64,000 nt of DNA from an uncultured Lachnospiraceae bacterium (lineage in GTDB: Bacteria > Bacillota > Clostridia > Lachnospirales > Lachnospiraceae). Both the position numbers and the translations under genes were made by a program. Of this stretch, positions 1 through 6,668 are shown piece by piece. The notes beneath the pieces are model-generated. The model did no database searches and was not told where the DNA came from. It worked only from the letters and a program-made list of their open reading frames with translations. Numbering within the stretch: the stretch's first letter is position 1; each line of letters begins with the position of its first letter. The stretch lies in NCBI GenBank assembly GCA_937950565.1, contig CALFCS010000190.1:1-64000 (forward strand), in the 5' to 3' direction.

Positions 1-132
1 TGACTGACGTCATCTAGATTTTAGAAATAAAATGCTTATAGAAACTGTACCATTGCAAGAAAGAAATGTAAAGGCAAAACAATAAAAAAGCAACAAATCG
101 ACCATATCTATTCGGAAAAACTCCGCAAATCG

Positions 133-690
133 TTATTTCAACATATTATACGTAACTCTAAGCTGTGTTCTTCCAACCTTAATCACATCCCCATTTTTCA
201 GATAAACGGCCTTTGTAACCATAGTTCCATTTTGATAGGTATGATTTTTAGAGCCCAAGTCCAACAGACACAATGTTCCATTATGTTCATAAATCCTGCA
301 ATGATTCCTGGAAACCTTATTATCCCCAGAAAGCGCCAATCTGGATGGCTCATAGTGCTCCGCATTACTTCTTCCAATTACCATCTGACGCGTAAAATCT
401 ATATACTTTCTTTCTCCCGTAACGATATCATCAAAAACAATCCGCCATGCAGTCACATTCGGATTTACGTAAACAGTCCCTTCTTTTTCCAGATTTCCTG
501 TAAAATATTCTCCTTTTTCCTCTCCCAACACCTGCCGCCTGACATCAACGCCGTTTTTAACAAGCACCCCCTTCGCCTGATTCTGATATTGGTTCCAGCG
601 TCGTTTCTTTCCGGATACAATATGATAAGCAACCGCTCCTCCGATAATTACAAGCAACACAATCCCTACTACTATTATTACAATACTCAT
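133..690 (-). CDS. Membrane-anchored FHA-domain protein (last gene of T7SS locus)
   Basis: 185 residues. One N-terminal membrane helix (residues 3-22) is followed by a basic KKRR stop-transfer stretch, so the rest should be cytoplasmic. Residues 95-180 form an FHA domain with the expected phospho-threonine-binding residues: IGRS, VSRNH and SKNHT, then an NGT loop. FHA domains bind phosphorylated threonines, so the protein is likely a docking partner for targets of the two kinases in this locus. It has the same layout as the FHA protein at 11391 but lacks the E-T-T-x-L doublet seen in other locus members. It sits 3 bases after the divergent WXG-like gene, at the 3' end of the operon. Its precise partner is unknown. 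Confidence 0.85.
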   Translation of the reverse strand: MSIVIIVVGIVLLVIIGGAVAYHIVSGKKRRWNQYQNQAKGVLVKNGVDVRRQVLGEEKGEYFTGNLEKEGTVYVNPNVTAWRIVFDDIVTGERKYIDFTRQMVIGRSNAEHYEPSRLALSGDNKVSRNHCRIYEHNGTLCLLDLGSKNHTYQNGTMVTKAVYLKNGDVIKVGRTQLRVTYNMLK

Positions 691-693
691 TTT

Positions 694-996
694 TTAATAT
701 GTGCGTGTTTCCGCAATCTCCTTTGTTTTTTCTTCTATACTTTTCGCATAAATAATTGTATTTTTCATAGACCTGCCTGCAGATTCTACAAGCTTTGCTG
801 TTCGTTTCAGACATTCCAGCTCTCGCTCTGCAATCGTTTGAAATAATCTGCCATTTTCTCCGCCCCATGCTTTCGAGAGTTCACACAACGTCTCGTCAAA
901 TTCCGGAAGGACTGCTCTCTTCATTTGTTCTTCCACAGCTTTTATCTTTTGTTCTGCCTGTCCTGCAATACAGAAATCAAACTCTATCTTCGCCAT
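694..996 (-). CDS. Divergent WXG100-like protein
   Basis: 100 residues, predicted as two helices around a turn reading W-G-G-E-N, matching the length and hairpin plan of WXG100 (Esx) secretion substrates. It ends in R-T-Y, as does the WXG100 protein at 3441, while the one at 4857 ends in R-T-Y-K; this shared tail supports membership of the same secreted family. Unlike the five-gene WXG100 run at 3441-5159 it lies after the effector/lipoprotein pair, so it may be a dedicated partner of that effector rather than a general structural Esx protein. No signal peptide, as expected for T7SS cargo. The low sequence match makes the family call moderate. Confidence 0.65.
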   Translation of the reverse strand: MAKIEFDFCIAGQAEQKIKAVEEQMKRAVLPEFDETLCELSKAWGGENGRLFQTIAERELECLKRTAKLVESAGRSMKNTIIYAKSIEEKTKEIAETRTY

Positions 997-1011
997 CCAA
1001 ACGCACCTCCA

Positions 1012-1371
1012 CTAAAACGGCATTAATGCCTGATGCTCTTCCATTCCTGTGATATAACTGGTTTTAAACTCTGTCATAGGATACACTACCATTTCCAGGT
1101 TATACCGGTCACTGATTCGTCCCTCTGTTCTTTGATATTTCGCACAGGATTCCTTCATTACTTTTTCCATGGATATAAGAACCCGGATATTCGCATCCAA
1201 AGCTTCCCTGCTTTTTACAAGTTCTGCTCTCACAGGTTCGGTATAAGACATATATTTTATTTTTGATTCTGCCTGTGTGATTTCATCACGCAGCAGGCGA
1301 AGCTCCATAATCTGCCAAAGCAGCCGTTCTCCGGTCGCCTGCATATGCTTAAAGTCCATTTTCATTTCCAT
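1012..1371 (-). CDS. Small helical protein of unknown function in T7SS locus
   Basis: 119 residues, almost wholly helical with charged heptad-like stretches and no membrane segment or signal peptide. I do not recognise the family. The start is 2 bases after the stop of the lipoprotein gene, so the two are probably translationally coupled. The size and position, between a lipoprotein and a WXG-like protein and downstream of the effector, fit a small accessory or partner protein for export of that effector, as seen in other Firmicute T7SS loci. This role is inferred only from position. Confidence 0.6.
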   Translation of the reverse strand: MEMKMDFKHMQATGERLLWQIMELRLLRDEITQAESKIKYMSYTEPVRAELVKSREALDANIRVLISMEKVMKESCAKYQRTEGRISDRYNLEMVVYPMTEFKTSYITGMEEHQALMPF

Positions 1372-1373
1372 AT

Positions 1374-1763
1374 CTATTCCATCACCATATAAATTCGCTC
1401 ACCATCTCTTGCCCCTTTACGAACTTGTTGCAAAAGAAGTTTTCTTGTAAAGAAAACATAATAATCCTCTGGTTCCTCTGTTGTCATCTTTAAAACCGAA
1501 TAGACTTTACTCGGCTCTTTTTGTATAGAAATAATTCTTTTCACTCCAGCCAGATAACATTCTTCCGCTAAACTTTCAGCTGTTCTTTTATCACATTCAA
1601 GTAATTTGCTTATTTCACCTGCCACATTCAGATCCCCCACTATCTTTTCCTCCTTATTTTCTTCTTTATTATCCTCTACCTTCTCACGGCTGTTACTGCA
1701 GCCTGCAAAAAGACAAATACTCATTAACAACAACACTCCAATTACCTTTGCCCGGCAAACCAT
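1374..1763 (-). CDS. Small lipoprotein, candidate immunity or accessory protein
   Basis: 129 residues with a lipoprotein signal: a hydrophobic stretch ending in a lipobox L-F-A-G-C (Cys at residue 22), then an acidic Glu/Lys-rich linker (ENKEENKEEK) and a compact C-terminal domain of about 75 residues. It should sit on the outer face of the membrane. The start codon lies inside the last codons of the metallopeptidase effector gene (22-base overlap), which points to coupled translation. In T7SS and other toxin systems, a lipoprotein immediately downstream of a cell-envelope toxin is often its immunity factor; this is inference here. The C-terminal domain is not one I recognise. Confidence 0.7.
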   Translation of the reverse strand: MVCRAKVIGVLLLMSICLFAGCSNSREKVEDNKEENKEEKIVGDLNVAGEISKLLECDKRTAESLAEECYLAGVKRIISIQKEPSKVYSVLKMTTEEPEDYYVFFTRKLLLQQVRKGARDGERIYMVME

Positions 1764-2713
1764 CTTGCATCTTCCTCCACACTTTGCTCCTTATATGCCC
1801 TATAAGCTTCTTCAGCATCCATCCCTTCTTCCATAAATTCATCAACCCCCTTATAGCCATCAAAACTATTTTGCCACGACTGTATTGTCTCTTCTGTAAC
1901 TACAAATTGTTCCGGATGTTCACATGCCGCATTTTGATATGCATGCCGCATTTCATGTACAACTGTACTCAGCAATTCATATGAATCCTTAACACCATTT
2001 TTCCCTCCATTTTCTATTACCCATTCATTAATCCTTACTAAATGATATCTCTCAGAATATGAACCCGATACATATCCATCTGGAGTACCCTCACTATATG
2101 TAAAATAAATCTCCCCTATTTGCAATCCCATGACACCTGCTACTTCTTGAAGATAGTCATTCAAAATTTCCTTTTTTTCTTCTGTAGACGCATTTTCCCA
2201 GGTCTTTTTAGAATAACGTTTCTTTTTTAAAATTGTAGAGATTTCATTTTTCATATACTTGTCCATCTCTTTTTGCTGAGCATTTGTAACCGCTTTCCCT
2301 GGAGTCCGCACCTGCTTTTCTGCTTTGATAATCCCCCACGAAACAAAAAGACTTCGTATTCCCTGACAAATCCCCTCAACAAAAGATTCATTACCGGAAT
2401 TGTTCTCAGTATTTTCCTGCATTTCTTTGACATTCGCATTCACTGATAAAATGCGATTATCAGCATTCCGATAATATGAACTGATTTTTTCCAACGCACC
2501 TGACAGACTCCGCATCCCAAGTGCTTCATCCATTACATTCTTTTCAATATGCATCAATACACTATTGATTCGATAAGAAGAACTCCCCATTCCTATTATA
2601 TTTCTTCTTACGGATAATACTTCCTGTTGAACTTGATTTAATTGTATCGCATAATGAGACAAAACTTCAACGGTATTTTCTATATCCGAAAGCTTTACAC
2701 TAAACTCTGCCAT
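1742..2713 (-). CDS. T7SS candidate effector: WXG-like N-terminus with zincin metallopeptidase C-terminus
   Basis: 323 residues. The first ~100 residues are helical and resemble WXG100/LXG secretion domains. A variable linker follows, and the C-terminal ~150 residues contain a zinc-peptidase motif H-E-M-R-H-A-Y-Q (HExxH) near residue 254. A conserved acidic stretch V-E-E-D-A-R-W-F-A close to the C-terminus could supply the third zinc ligand. No signal peptide. This two-part plan is typical of polymorphic toxins exported by T7SS. Gene order supports it: an unrecognised 234-residue protein and WXG100 genes lie directly upstream, and an overlapping lipoprotein gene downstream. The substrate cannot be told from sequence; a cell-wall or protein target is possible. 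Confidence 0.75.
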   Translation of the reverse strand: MAEFSVKLSDIENTVEVLSHYAIQLNQVQQEVLSVRRNIIGMGSSSYRINSVLMHIEKNVMDEALGMRSLSGALEKISSYYRNADNRILSVNANVKEMQENTENNSGNESFVEGICQGIRSLFVSWGIIKAEKQVRTPGKAVTNAQQKEMDKYMKNEISTILKKKRYSKKTWENASTEEKKEILNDYLQEVAGVMGLQIGEIYFTYSEGTPDGYVSGSYSERYHLVRINEWVIENGGKNGVKDSYELLSTVVHEMRHAYQNAACEHPEQFVVTEETIQSWQNSFDGYKGVDEFMEEGMDAEEAYRAYKEQSVEEDARWFAGQR

Positions 2714-2716
2714 CTT

Positions 2717-3421
2717 CTACTCCTCCTGATAAACCATCCGAATTGCATTTCCATGAATTGGGGCAATGCATTTTGTAATCGTATTAACATATATCTCTTT
2801 ATCAGGTTTAACGATATGCACCTTTCCTTTTGACTCCTTTATCAAAACCTGTTCTTTTTCATCCGACAAAACAACAATACTGATTTTTTTGTCTTTCGCC
2901 AATTCTTTACCCCACATCTCCCATTGATACTTAAAGCCTTTTTTCAAATAACAATCTATATACTTTTCTCCATCCTCCAATGTATACTCACCTATCTCTA
3001 CTGCATCTCTATTTAAAAATGGAGTATGCAGATTTGCCACTTTACCAATCGCCAATGGAAGATATGGCACCCATATAAGTTCGTAGTTCTCATCTCTTTG
3101 TTCCACTATTCCTATCACATCATTTAAGAAATAAATTACGGTTTTTGACAATATTACATCTTGTCGTAAATTTTCCATTATAAAATATCCATATGGATTT
3201 GCTGCTGTGATTAATATCAATTCTAATGTAGAATTTATCGCATACTTCTTATGTTGTTCTGAATAAATGTAGCCCTTTTCACATAGTGTTCTCAAACATT
3301 CTTTTGCAATTTCTTCTGTCTCTATAACAGACTTTTCTCCAAATCCACATAACCCTTGAATGTCCTCAAACATTAGCAAAAATCTTAATTCTTTATCTGT
3401 AATCTGAAATACCCTAGCCAT
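2717..3421 (-). CDS. Unknown T7SS-locus protein, possible effector chaperone
   Basis: 234 residues, soluble, no signal peptide. The N-terminal ~70 residues read as a winged-helix-like module. Its pattern, with helices around L-R-F-L-L-M and L-C-E-K-G-Y-I-Y, resembles that of the 141-residue protein at 5512, so the two are probably distant paralogues. The C-terminal half is mixed alpha/beta. It lies 3 bases upstream of the effector gene and 19 bases after a WXG100 gene, the place where T7SS effector-specific chaperones are often encoded (EspG plays such a role in mycobacteria). I see no clear family match, so chaperone function is inference. Confidence 0.6.
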   Translation of the reverse strand: MARVFQITDKELRFLLMFEDIQGLCGFGEKSVIETEEIAKECLRTLCEKGYIYSEQHKKYAINSTLELILITAANPYGYFIMENLRQDVILSKTVIYFLNDVIGIVEQRDENYELIWVPYLPLAIGKVANLHTPFLNRDAVEIGEYTLEDGEKYIDCYLKKGFKYQWEMWGKELAKDKKISIVVLSDEKEQVLIKESKGKVHIVKPDKEIYVNTITKCIAPIHGNAIRMVYQEE

Positions 3422-3440
3422 TTTTAATCCCTTCTTAAAT

Positions 3441-3743
3441 CTAATACGTCCTCTTACGCGCCAGCTCCCTTGCCCGCATCTCTGCCCGGTATGTTCGCTC
3501 TGCAGATGAGCGGATTACGGATGCTGTCCTTGATAATTCTCTTGCCAGACTGCTTATCTCACTTTTCATTTTTTCGCCTTTCTGCATATAAGCGTCTGCA
3601 CTGTCACCCTTCCAATTCCCGGAGAGTTTCTGCAGTGTATCATTCATCTGCCCCGATGCCAGACGGGACAAGCGCTCCGCCTGCTCTGAGAGTCTGTCTG
3701 CCTGTCTTTTTGCCTGTATGTAATTCCACTCGATATAATCCAT
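3441..3743 (-). CDS. WXG100 family protein
   Basis: 100 residues, two helices joined by a turn reading N-W-K-G (the WXG signature, W-K-G) around residue 44. This matches the EsxA/EsxB fold of small T7SS substrates that form four-helix bundles. The C-terminal helix is very basic and ends R-T-Y. It is the fifth of five consecutive WXG100 genes and the closest to the candidate chaperone and effector, so it may be the effector-linked Esx partner. A GGAGAG site precedes the ATG. It is more charged than its siblings, which suggests a distinct binding partner. Confidence 0.85.
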   Translation of the reverse strand: MDYIEWNYIQAKRQADRLSEQAERLSRLASGQMNDTLQKLSGNWKGDSADAYMQKGEKMKSEISSLARELSRTASVIRSSAERTYRAEMRARELARKRTY

Positions 3744-3759
3744 ATATGCATCTCTCCTT

Positions 3760-4077
3760 TTACAGAATTACGTCTGCCGGTAAATCTCCTGATATCCCTT
3801 TTGCCTCTTCTTCTGCCCCGGTATACACCTGAGCCATCGACTTCAAATCTGCCGCATGCTCCGAAAATCTCTGGAAGATTTCATCTACCGTTCCCTTCAT
3901 CTCCTGGTAAGACGCCCGGTGTGCCTCCGCCGCATCTCCCTGCCAATAGCCAGAAGAACGATTTACTGCAGCCTCGATATTTGCAAAACGGTTTCGGATA
4001 TCGCCTACCGCCTGCTGCACTTCCTCTGCTCCTGTAAGCAATGCCTGCGGCGATGCCTTAATTCTGATATTCTCCAT
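3760..4077 (-). CDS. WXG100 family protein
   Basis: 105 residues from the ATG at 4077. An in-frame GTG three codons upstream is only 3 bases from the AAAGG site, so I prefer the ATG. The central turn is Y-W-Q-G-D, the WXG motif, and a helix of small residues precedes it. The C-terminal extension contains Y-T-G-A-E-E-E-A and ends in a hydrophobic A-D-V-I-L tail, very like the tail (A-D-V-I-I) of the WXG100 protein at 4479. These two therefore form a pair of close paralogues, possibly alternating partners in heterodimers. There is no signal peptide; export is expected through EssC. Confidence 0.85.
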   Translation of the reverse strand: MENIRIKASPQALLTGAEEVQQAVGDIRNRFANIEAAVNRSSGYWQGDAAEAHRASYQEMKGTVDEIFQRFSEHAADLKSMAQVYTGAEEEAKGISGDLPADVIL

Positions 4078-4122
4078 TGCCCGCACCGACCTTTCTTTTC
4101 ATTCTCACTTTTACTTTTATTT

Positions 4123-4425
4123 CTATACCCGAATAGAGGCAATCGCCTGCTGCACCGCATTTTCACATTTCTGATATTCCTTTTGTGCATACTCCATTGT
4201 CCCTATATATTTTTCAAGTTCATTTTCAAATTCCTGTACAAATTCATAATCTGTATTAAACTGCGCCATAAATGCATTATGTGCCGGTCCTTCCCACATA
4301 GCTCCGAGATTAACCATCTTTTCCTGAAGCTGGCTAATCCCGGAATGGACCTTCTCTAATTCAGATTGTATTGTCTGCCTGTCCCTTTCCAAAGACACAG
4401 TATCAATTTCAATATAATCTGCCAT
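4123..4425 (-). CDS. WXG100 family protein
   Basis: 100 residues with a W-E-G-P turn near residue 44, flanked by two amphipathic helices. The second helix carries the Y-x-x-x-D/E-type pattern near its end that serves as a T7SS secretion signal in this superfamily (here Y-A-Q-K-E region, residues 79-83; assignment by eye). It lies in the middle of the WXG100 run, 53 bases from its upstream neighbour, with short gaps and the same strand, so it should be co-transcribed. Sequence is clearly different from the siblings, consistent with heterodimer partners rather than recent duplication. Confidence 0.85.
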   Translation of the reverse strand: MADYIEIDTVSLERDRQTIQSELEKVHSGISQLQEKMVNLGAMWEGPAHNAFMAQFNTDYEFVQEFENELEKYIGTMEYAQKEYQKCENAVQQAIASIRV

Positions 4426-4478
4426 CTCACGGTCCCTCTCTTCCTACACTTTAATATTCCACTATCACAATCTATATC

Positions 4479-4793
4479 TTATATAATCACATCTGCTGAA
4501 AGACCGTTTGCCTCTTCTGCATTTGCCATATCTGCTTCTGAATAAATCTGTGCCATTTCCTGCAAATCTGCACTATGCTCCTGTACCATACGAATCATTC
4601 TCTGAATGTCATCTTCCAGTCCGCGGAACTTTGTAATAAATGCGGTTGCTGCCTCGCCTTCCCAGGTAGATGCCATTCCAGTAATCAGATTCAACATTTC
4701 TGCCGTAAGATTATTAATTACATTCCCCTGATTTCCAAATTCTGACGCTGTACTCGTTAATAATTGTGGTGATACCTTAATAATTCCTTCCAT
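4479..4793 (-). CDS. WXG100 family protein
   Basis: 104 residues with a central T-W-E-G-E turn (WXG). The first helix starts I-I-K-V-S-P-Q-L-L, similar to the paralogue at 3760. The C-terminal part has the sequence M-A-Q-I-Y-S-E-A-D followed by a hydrophobic A-D-V-I-I end. It is the second gene of the WXG100 run in transcription order. Expected role: small secreted substrate/structural partner of the EssC translocase. Start ATG at 4793 is preceded by a purine-rich AGAAGGAGAA site. Confidence 0.88.
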   Translation of the reverse strand: MEGIIKVSPQLLTSTASEFGNQGNVINNLTAEMLNLITGMASTWEGEAATAFITKFRGLEDDIQRMIRMVQEHSADLQEMAQIYSEADMANAEEANGLSADVII

Positions 4794-4856
4794 GATTGTT
4801 CTCCTTCTCTATGTTTTCTCTATTCTTTTTTTTCCTGATATTTTTTCTACACATTC

Positions 4857-5159
4857 TTACTTATAAGTTCTCTCTGCCGCAATCTCTACGTTGGTTGCTT
4901 CTGCCTGTGCATATCTTGCCGCAATTGCCTCAAGTCTCTGTGCATATACTTCAACAGCATTGTAAAAATTATCCATCTGGATCTTGTCACTGCTGAACGC
5001 ATTGTGGAATGTGTTTTTTGCTTCACCTTCCCACATACCATTTAAGTTTGCCTCTGTTGCCTCCAGCTCACCCACCTGGCTTTTAAACTGTGCATTTAAC
5101 TGCCTGAGTGTATCCACCTTCGCTTTTAAATCATTCATTGATACGGTAAAATCTGACAT
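4857..5159 (-). CDS. WXG100 family protein (first of the run, EsxA-like)
   Basis: 100 residues with M-W-E-G-E at the central turn and two long helices; it is the closest of the five to a standard EsxA-type protein. The gene has a strong AGGAGG site (TAAAGGAGGAAACGAAAG before ATG) and is preceded by a 126-base gap holding a possible promoter. It could therefore be transcribed more strongly than the rest of the locus, as expected for an abundant structural Esx protein. The C-terminal tail ends A-E-R-T-Y-K, the recurring R-T-Y tail of this locus. Confidence 0.9.
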   Translation of the reverse strand: MSDFTVSMNDLKAKVDTLRQLNAQFKSQVGELEATEANLNGMWEGEAKNTFHNAFSSDKIQMDNFYNAVEVYAQRLEAIAARYAQAEATNVEIAAERTYK

Positions 5160-5285
5160 CTTTCGTTTCCTCCTTTATTTATGTTCTTGTGTCATTTCTA
5201 TCTTGTGAACCCATCATAACAAACTGCCGCTGTAAATGTATTTTTTTGGACAGACGGCATATTTTCACGACCAGTGACCACTTTT
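5160..5285 (-). promoter_or_regulatory. Possible promoter ahead of the WXG100 run
   Basis: This is the largest gap in the secretion part of the locus (126 bases). On the minus strand it contains an extended -10-like TGTTATGAT about 50 bases before the first WXG100 start; the matching -35 is poor (ATACAT-like). An internal promoter here would let WXG100 proteins be made in excess over EssC. The assignment is by eye and tentative. Confidence 0.3.
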
Positions 5286-5540
5286 CTACACCACCATAAT
5301 CTTCCCGCCTGTCCGAAGCCCATTTTCATGCGCAGACTGTTCCTGCGTAAGCTCCCGGCCACTCTGGGTAAAGAGAAGAAGTCGCCCCGGCTCTCCCTGC
5401 AGCGGACATTGTTCTTTTCTGCATATCATTTCCGCTATCTCTTCCTTCACCTCGTAGAGCGGAACATTTTCATCTATCTGAAAATCATATTTCTTTCCCA
5501 TAATCGGCACTTCAATTTCCACAATTATCACTCTGCACAT
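5286..5540 (-). CDS. esaB: YukD/EsaB-type ubiquitin-fold T7SS protein
   Basis: 84 residues from the ATG at 5540. A longer in-frame start at 5558 lies before the GGAGGGAGG site and is less likely, and a GTG three codons after the ATG has better spacing, so the true start is uncertain by a few codons. The protein has a beta-grasp pattern: V-I-I-V-E-I-E-V-P strand, G-K-K-Y-D-F, a helix with V-K-E-E-I-A-E-M-I, and terminal G-G-K-I-M-V-V. YukD/EsaB proteins are cytoplasmic ubiquitin-like factors of Firmicute T7SS, needed for efficient secretion. The gene overlaps the 3' end of the upstream gene and precedes the WXG100 run, the usual context. Confidence 0.85.
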   Translation of the reverse strand: MCRVIIVEIEVPIMGKKYDFQIDENVPLYEVKEEIAEMICRKEQCPLQGEPGRLLLFTQSGRELTQEQSAHENGLRTGGKIMVV

Positions 5541-5937
5541 CCTCCCTCCATTTTTCAAAATTTTCTTTCTTAAATACCGTCAGCTTCAACGCTTCCTTTT
5601 TTCTCCAGAAGCGCTCGCTGACCACCACCTGTTCTTTCTTCCAATAGACAAAGAAAGCCTGCCCATCTTCTCTTTCCGGCTTCCATACACCTGCCTGTTC
5701 CGGCTTAGACATAATCTCTAAGATCTGCCTGATATCATCTCTAATCTGAAATTTTTCTTCTCTGGCTTCGATAATACCTGCTTCGGACATATGATGCATC
5801 GCACGTATAATTTCATCTTCCCGAAAAATTTTCTCCGGCATATAGATTCCTTCTATCTTTGTAACTTCCATTGCATGAAGCAGAATCCGCACCTCATCAA
5901 AAGTAAGAACAATTCCTTTTTCAAGCATCTCAGCCAT
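5512..5937 (-). CDS. Unknown winged-helix-like T7SS-locus protein
   Basis: 141 residues, soluble. The N-terminal half (L-T-F-D-E-V-R-I-L-L, then M-S-E-A-G-I-I-E-A) has the helix-turn pattern seen in the first 70 residues of the 234-residue protein at 2717, suggesting a shared fold. It overlaps the YukD-type gene by 29 bases and the LytTR regulator gene by 8 bases, so translation is coupled with secretion genes. There is no membrane segment. I do not recognise a named family; a chaperone or adaptor of the secretion machine is a guess from position. Confidence 0.6.
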   Translation of the reverse strand: MAEMLEKGIVLTFDEVRILLHAMEVTKIEGIYMPEKIFREDEIIRAMHHMSEAGIIEAREEKFQIRDDIRQILEIMSKPEQAGVWKPEREDGQAFFVYWKKEQVVVSERFWRKKEALKLTVFKKENFEKWREDVQSDNCGN

Positions 5938-6667
5938 AATCTGCCTCCCCCTTTTTCAAATACTCCTTAATTGCCGGTTTGTAGGAGCGGGACAGTGGAA
6001 TCTCAAATTCACCCTGAAGCACAATCCGGTTCTGAGACAGATACACCTCCGCTATCTTTTTCTTATGGATTAGAAAGCTTCTGTGACAACGGATAAATGT
6101 CTCCTTAAGCCTTTCCTCCAGCTGGTCCAGCGTATCATAAAATCCATACTCTTCGGTCTCCGTATTTAAATACACCCGTTTATCTCTTGCTTCAAAGAAA
6201 TAAATCCTTTCATAATCGATTAGATTTCTTCCACCACTGTTTTCCACCACAAATACTTTCTGTTCATCCGGCTTATAAAAACGTGTCACATATACTCCAA
6301 TCGCCTCCGACAATACCTCCTGAATCTGCTGTTCACTGAGAGGCTTAAGCATCAGCGACTCTGCCCCGATAGCAGGACGCATATAACTTAAGGGAGAAAT
6401 TTTCGGACTGGCAATCAGTATGATGTATGCGCCCGGAGTCAGACGGCGCAGCTCCTTTACCATTTCCAGCGCACCCTTCATTGTAATATCCACACAGATA
6501 ATATCCGCAGGAACTTTCTCTCGCACAATCCCTGCCAGTTCCTTCTCTGTTGCGCACTGCATCATCTTCCAGTTTTCATTTGTAAACCGCCCTGCCAGTT
6601 CCCTGGAATAATGAACAATATATTTTCTTTCCTTTTCTGATTCATCTGAAATTACCATTACAATCAT
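5930..6667 (-). CDS. LytTR-family response regulator embedded in T7SS locus
   Basis: 245 residues. The N-terminal ~120 residues form a divergent receiver domain with acidic S-D-E-S-E and the phospho-acceptor-like D in I-I-C-V-D-I-T. The C-terminal ~105 residues form a LytTR DNA-binding domain (I-Y-F-F-E-A-R-D-K-R-V-Y, then R-C-H-R-S-F-L-I-H, ending L-S-R-S-Y-K). LytTR regulators bind promoter repeats, often controlling secretion and surface genes. No histidine kinase lies in this locus, so input may come from elsewhere or from the resident Ser/Thr kinases. The start codon overlaps the essC stop region, and the ribosome site is weak, indicating coupling to essC translation. Confidence 0.85.
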   Translation of the reverse strand: MIVMVISDESEKERKYIVHYSRELAGRFTNENWKMMQCATEKELAGIVREKVPADIICVDITMKGALEMVKELRRLTPGAYIILIASPKISPLSYMRPAIGAESLMLKPLSEQQIQEVLSEAIGVYVTRFYKPDEQKVFVVENSGGRNLIDYERIYFFEARDKRVYLNTETEEYGFYDTLDQLEERLKETFIRCHRSFLIHKKKIAEVYLSQNRIVLQGEFEIPLSRSYKPAIKEYLKKGEADYG

Positions 6668-6668
6668 G

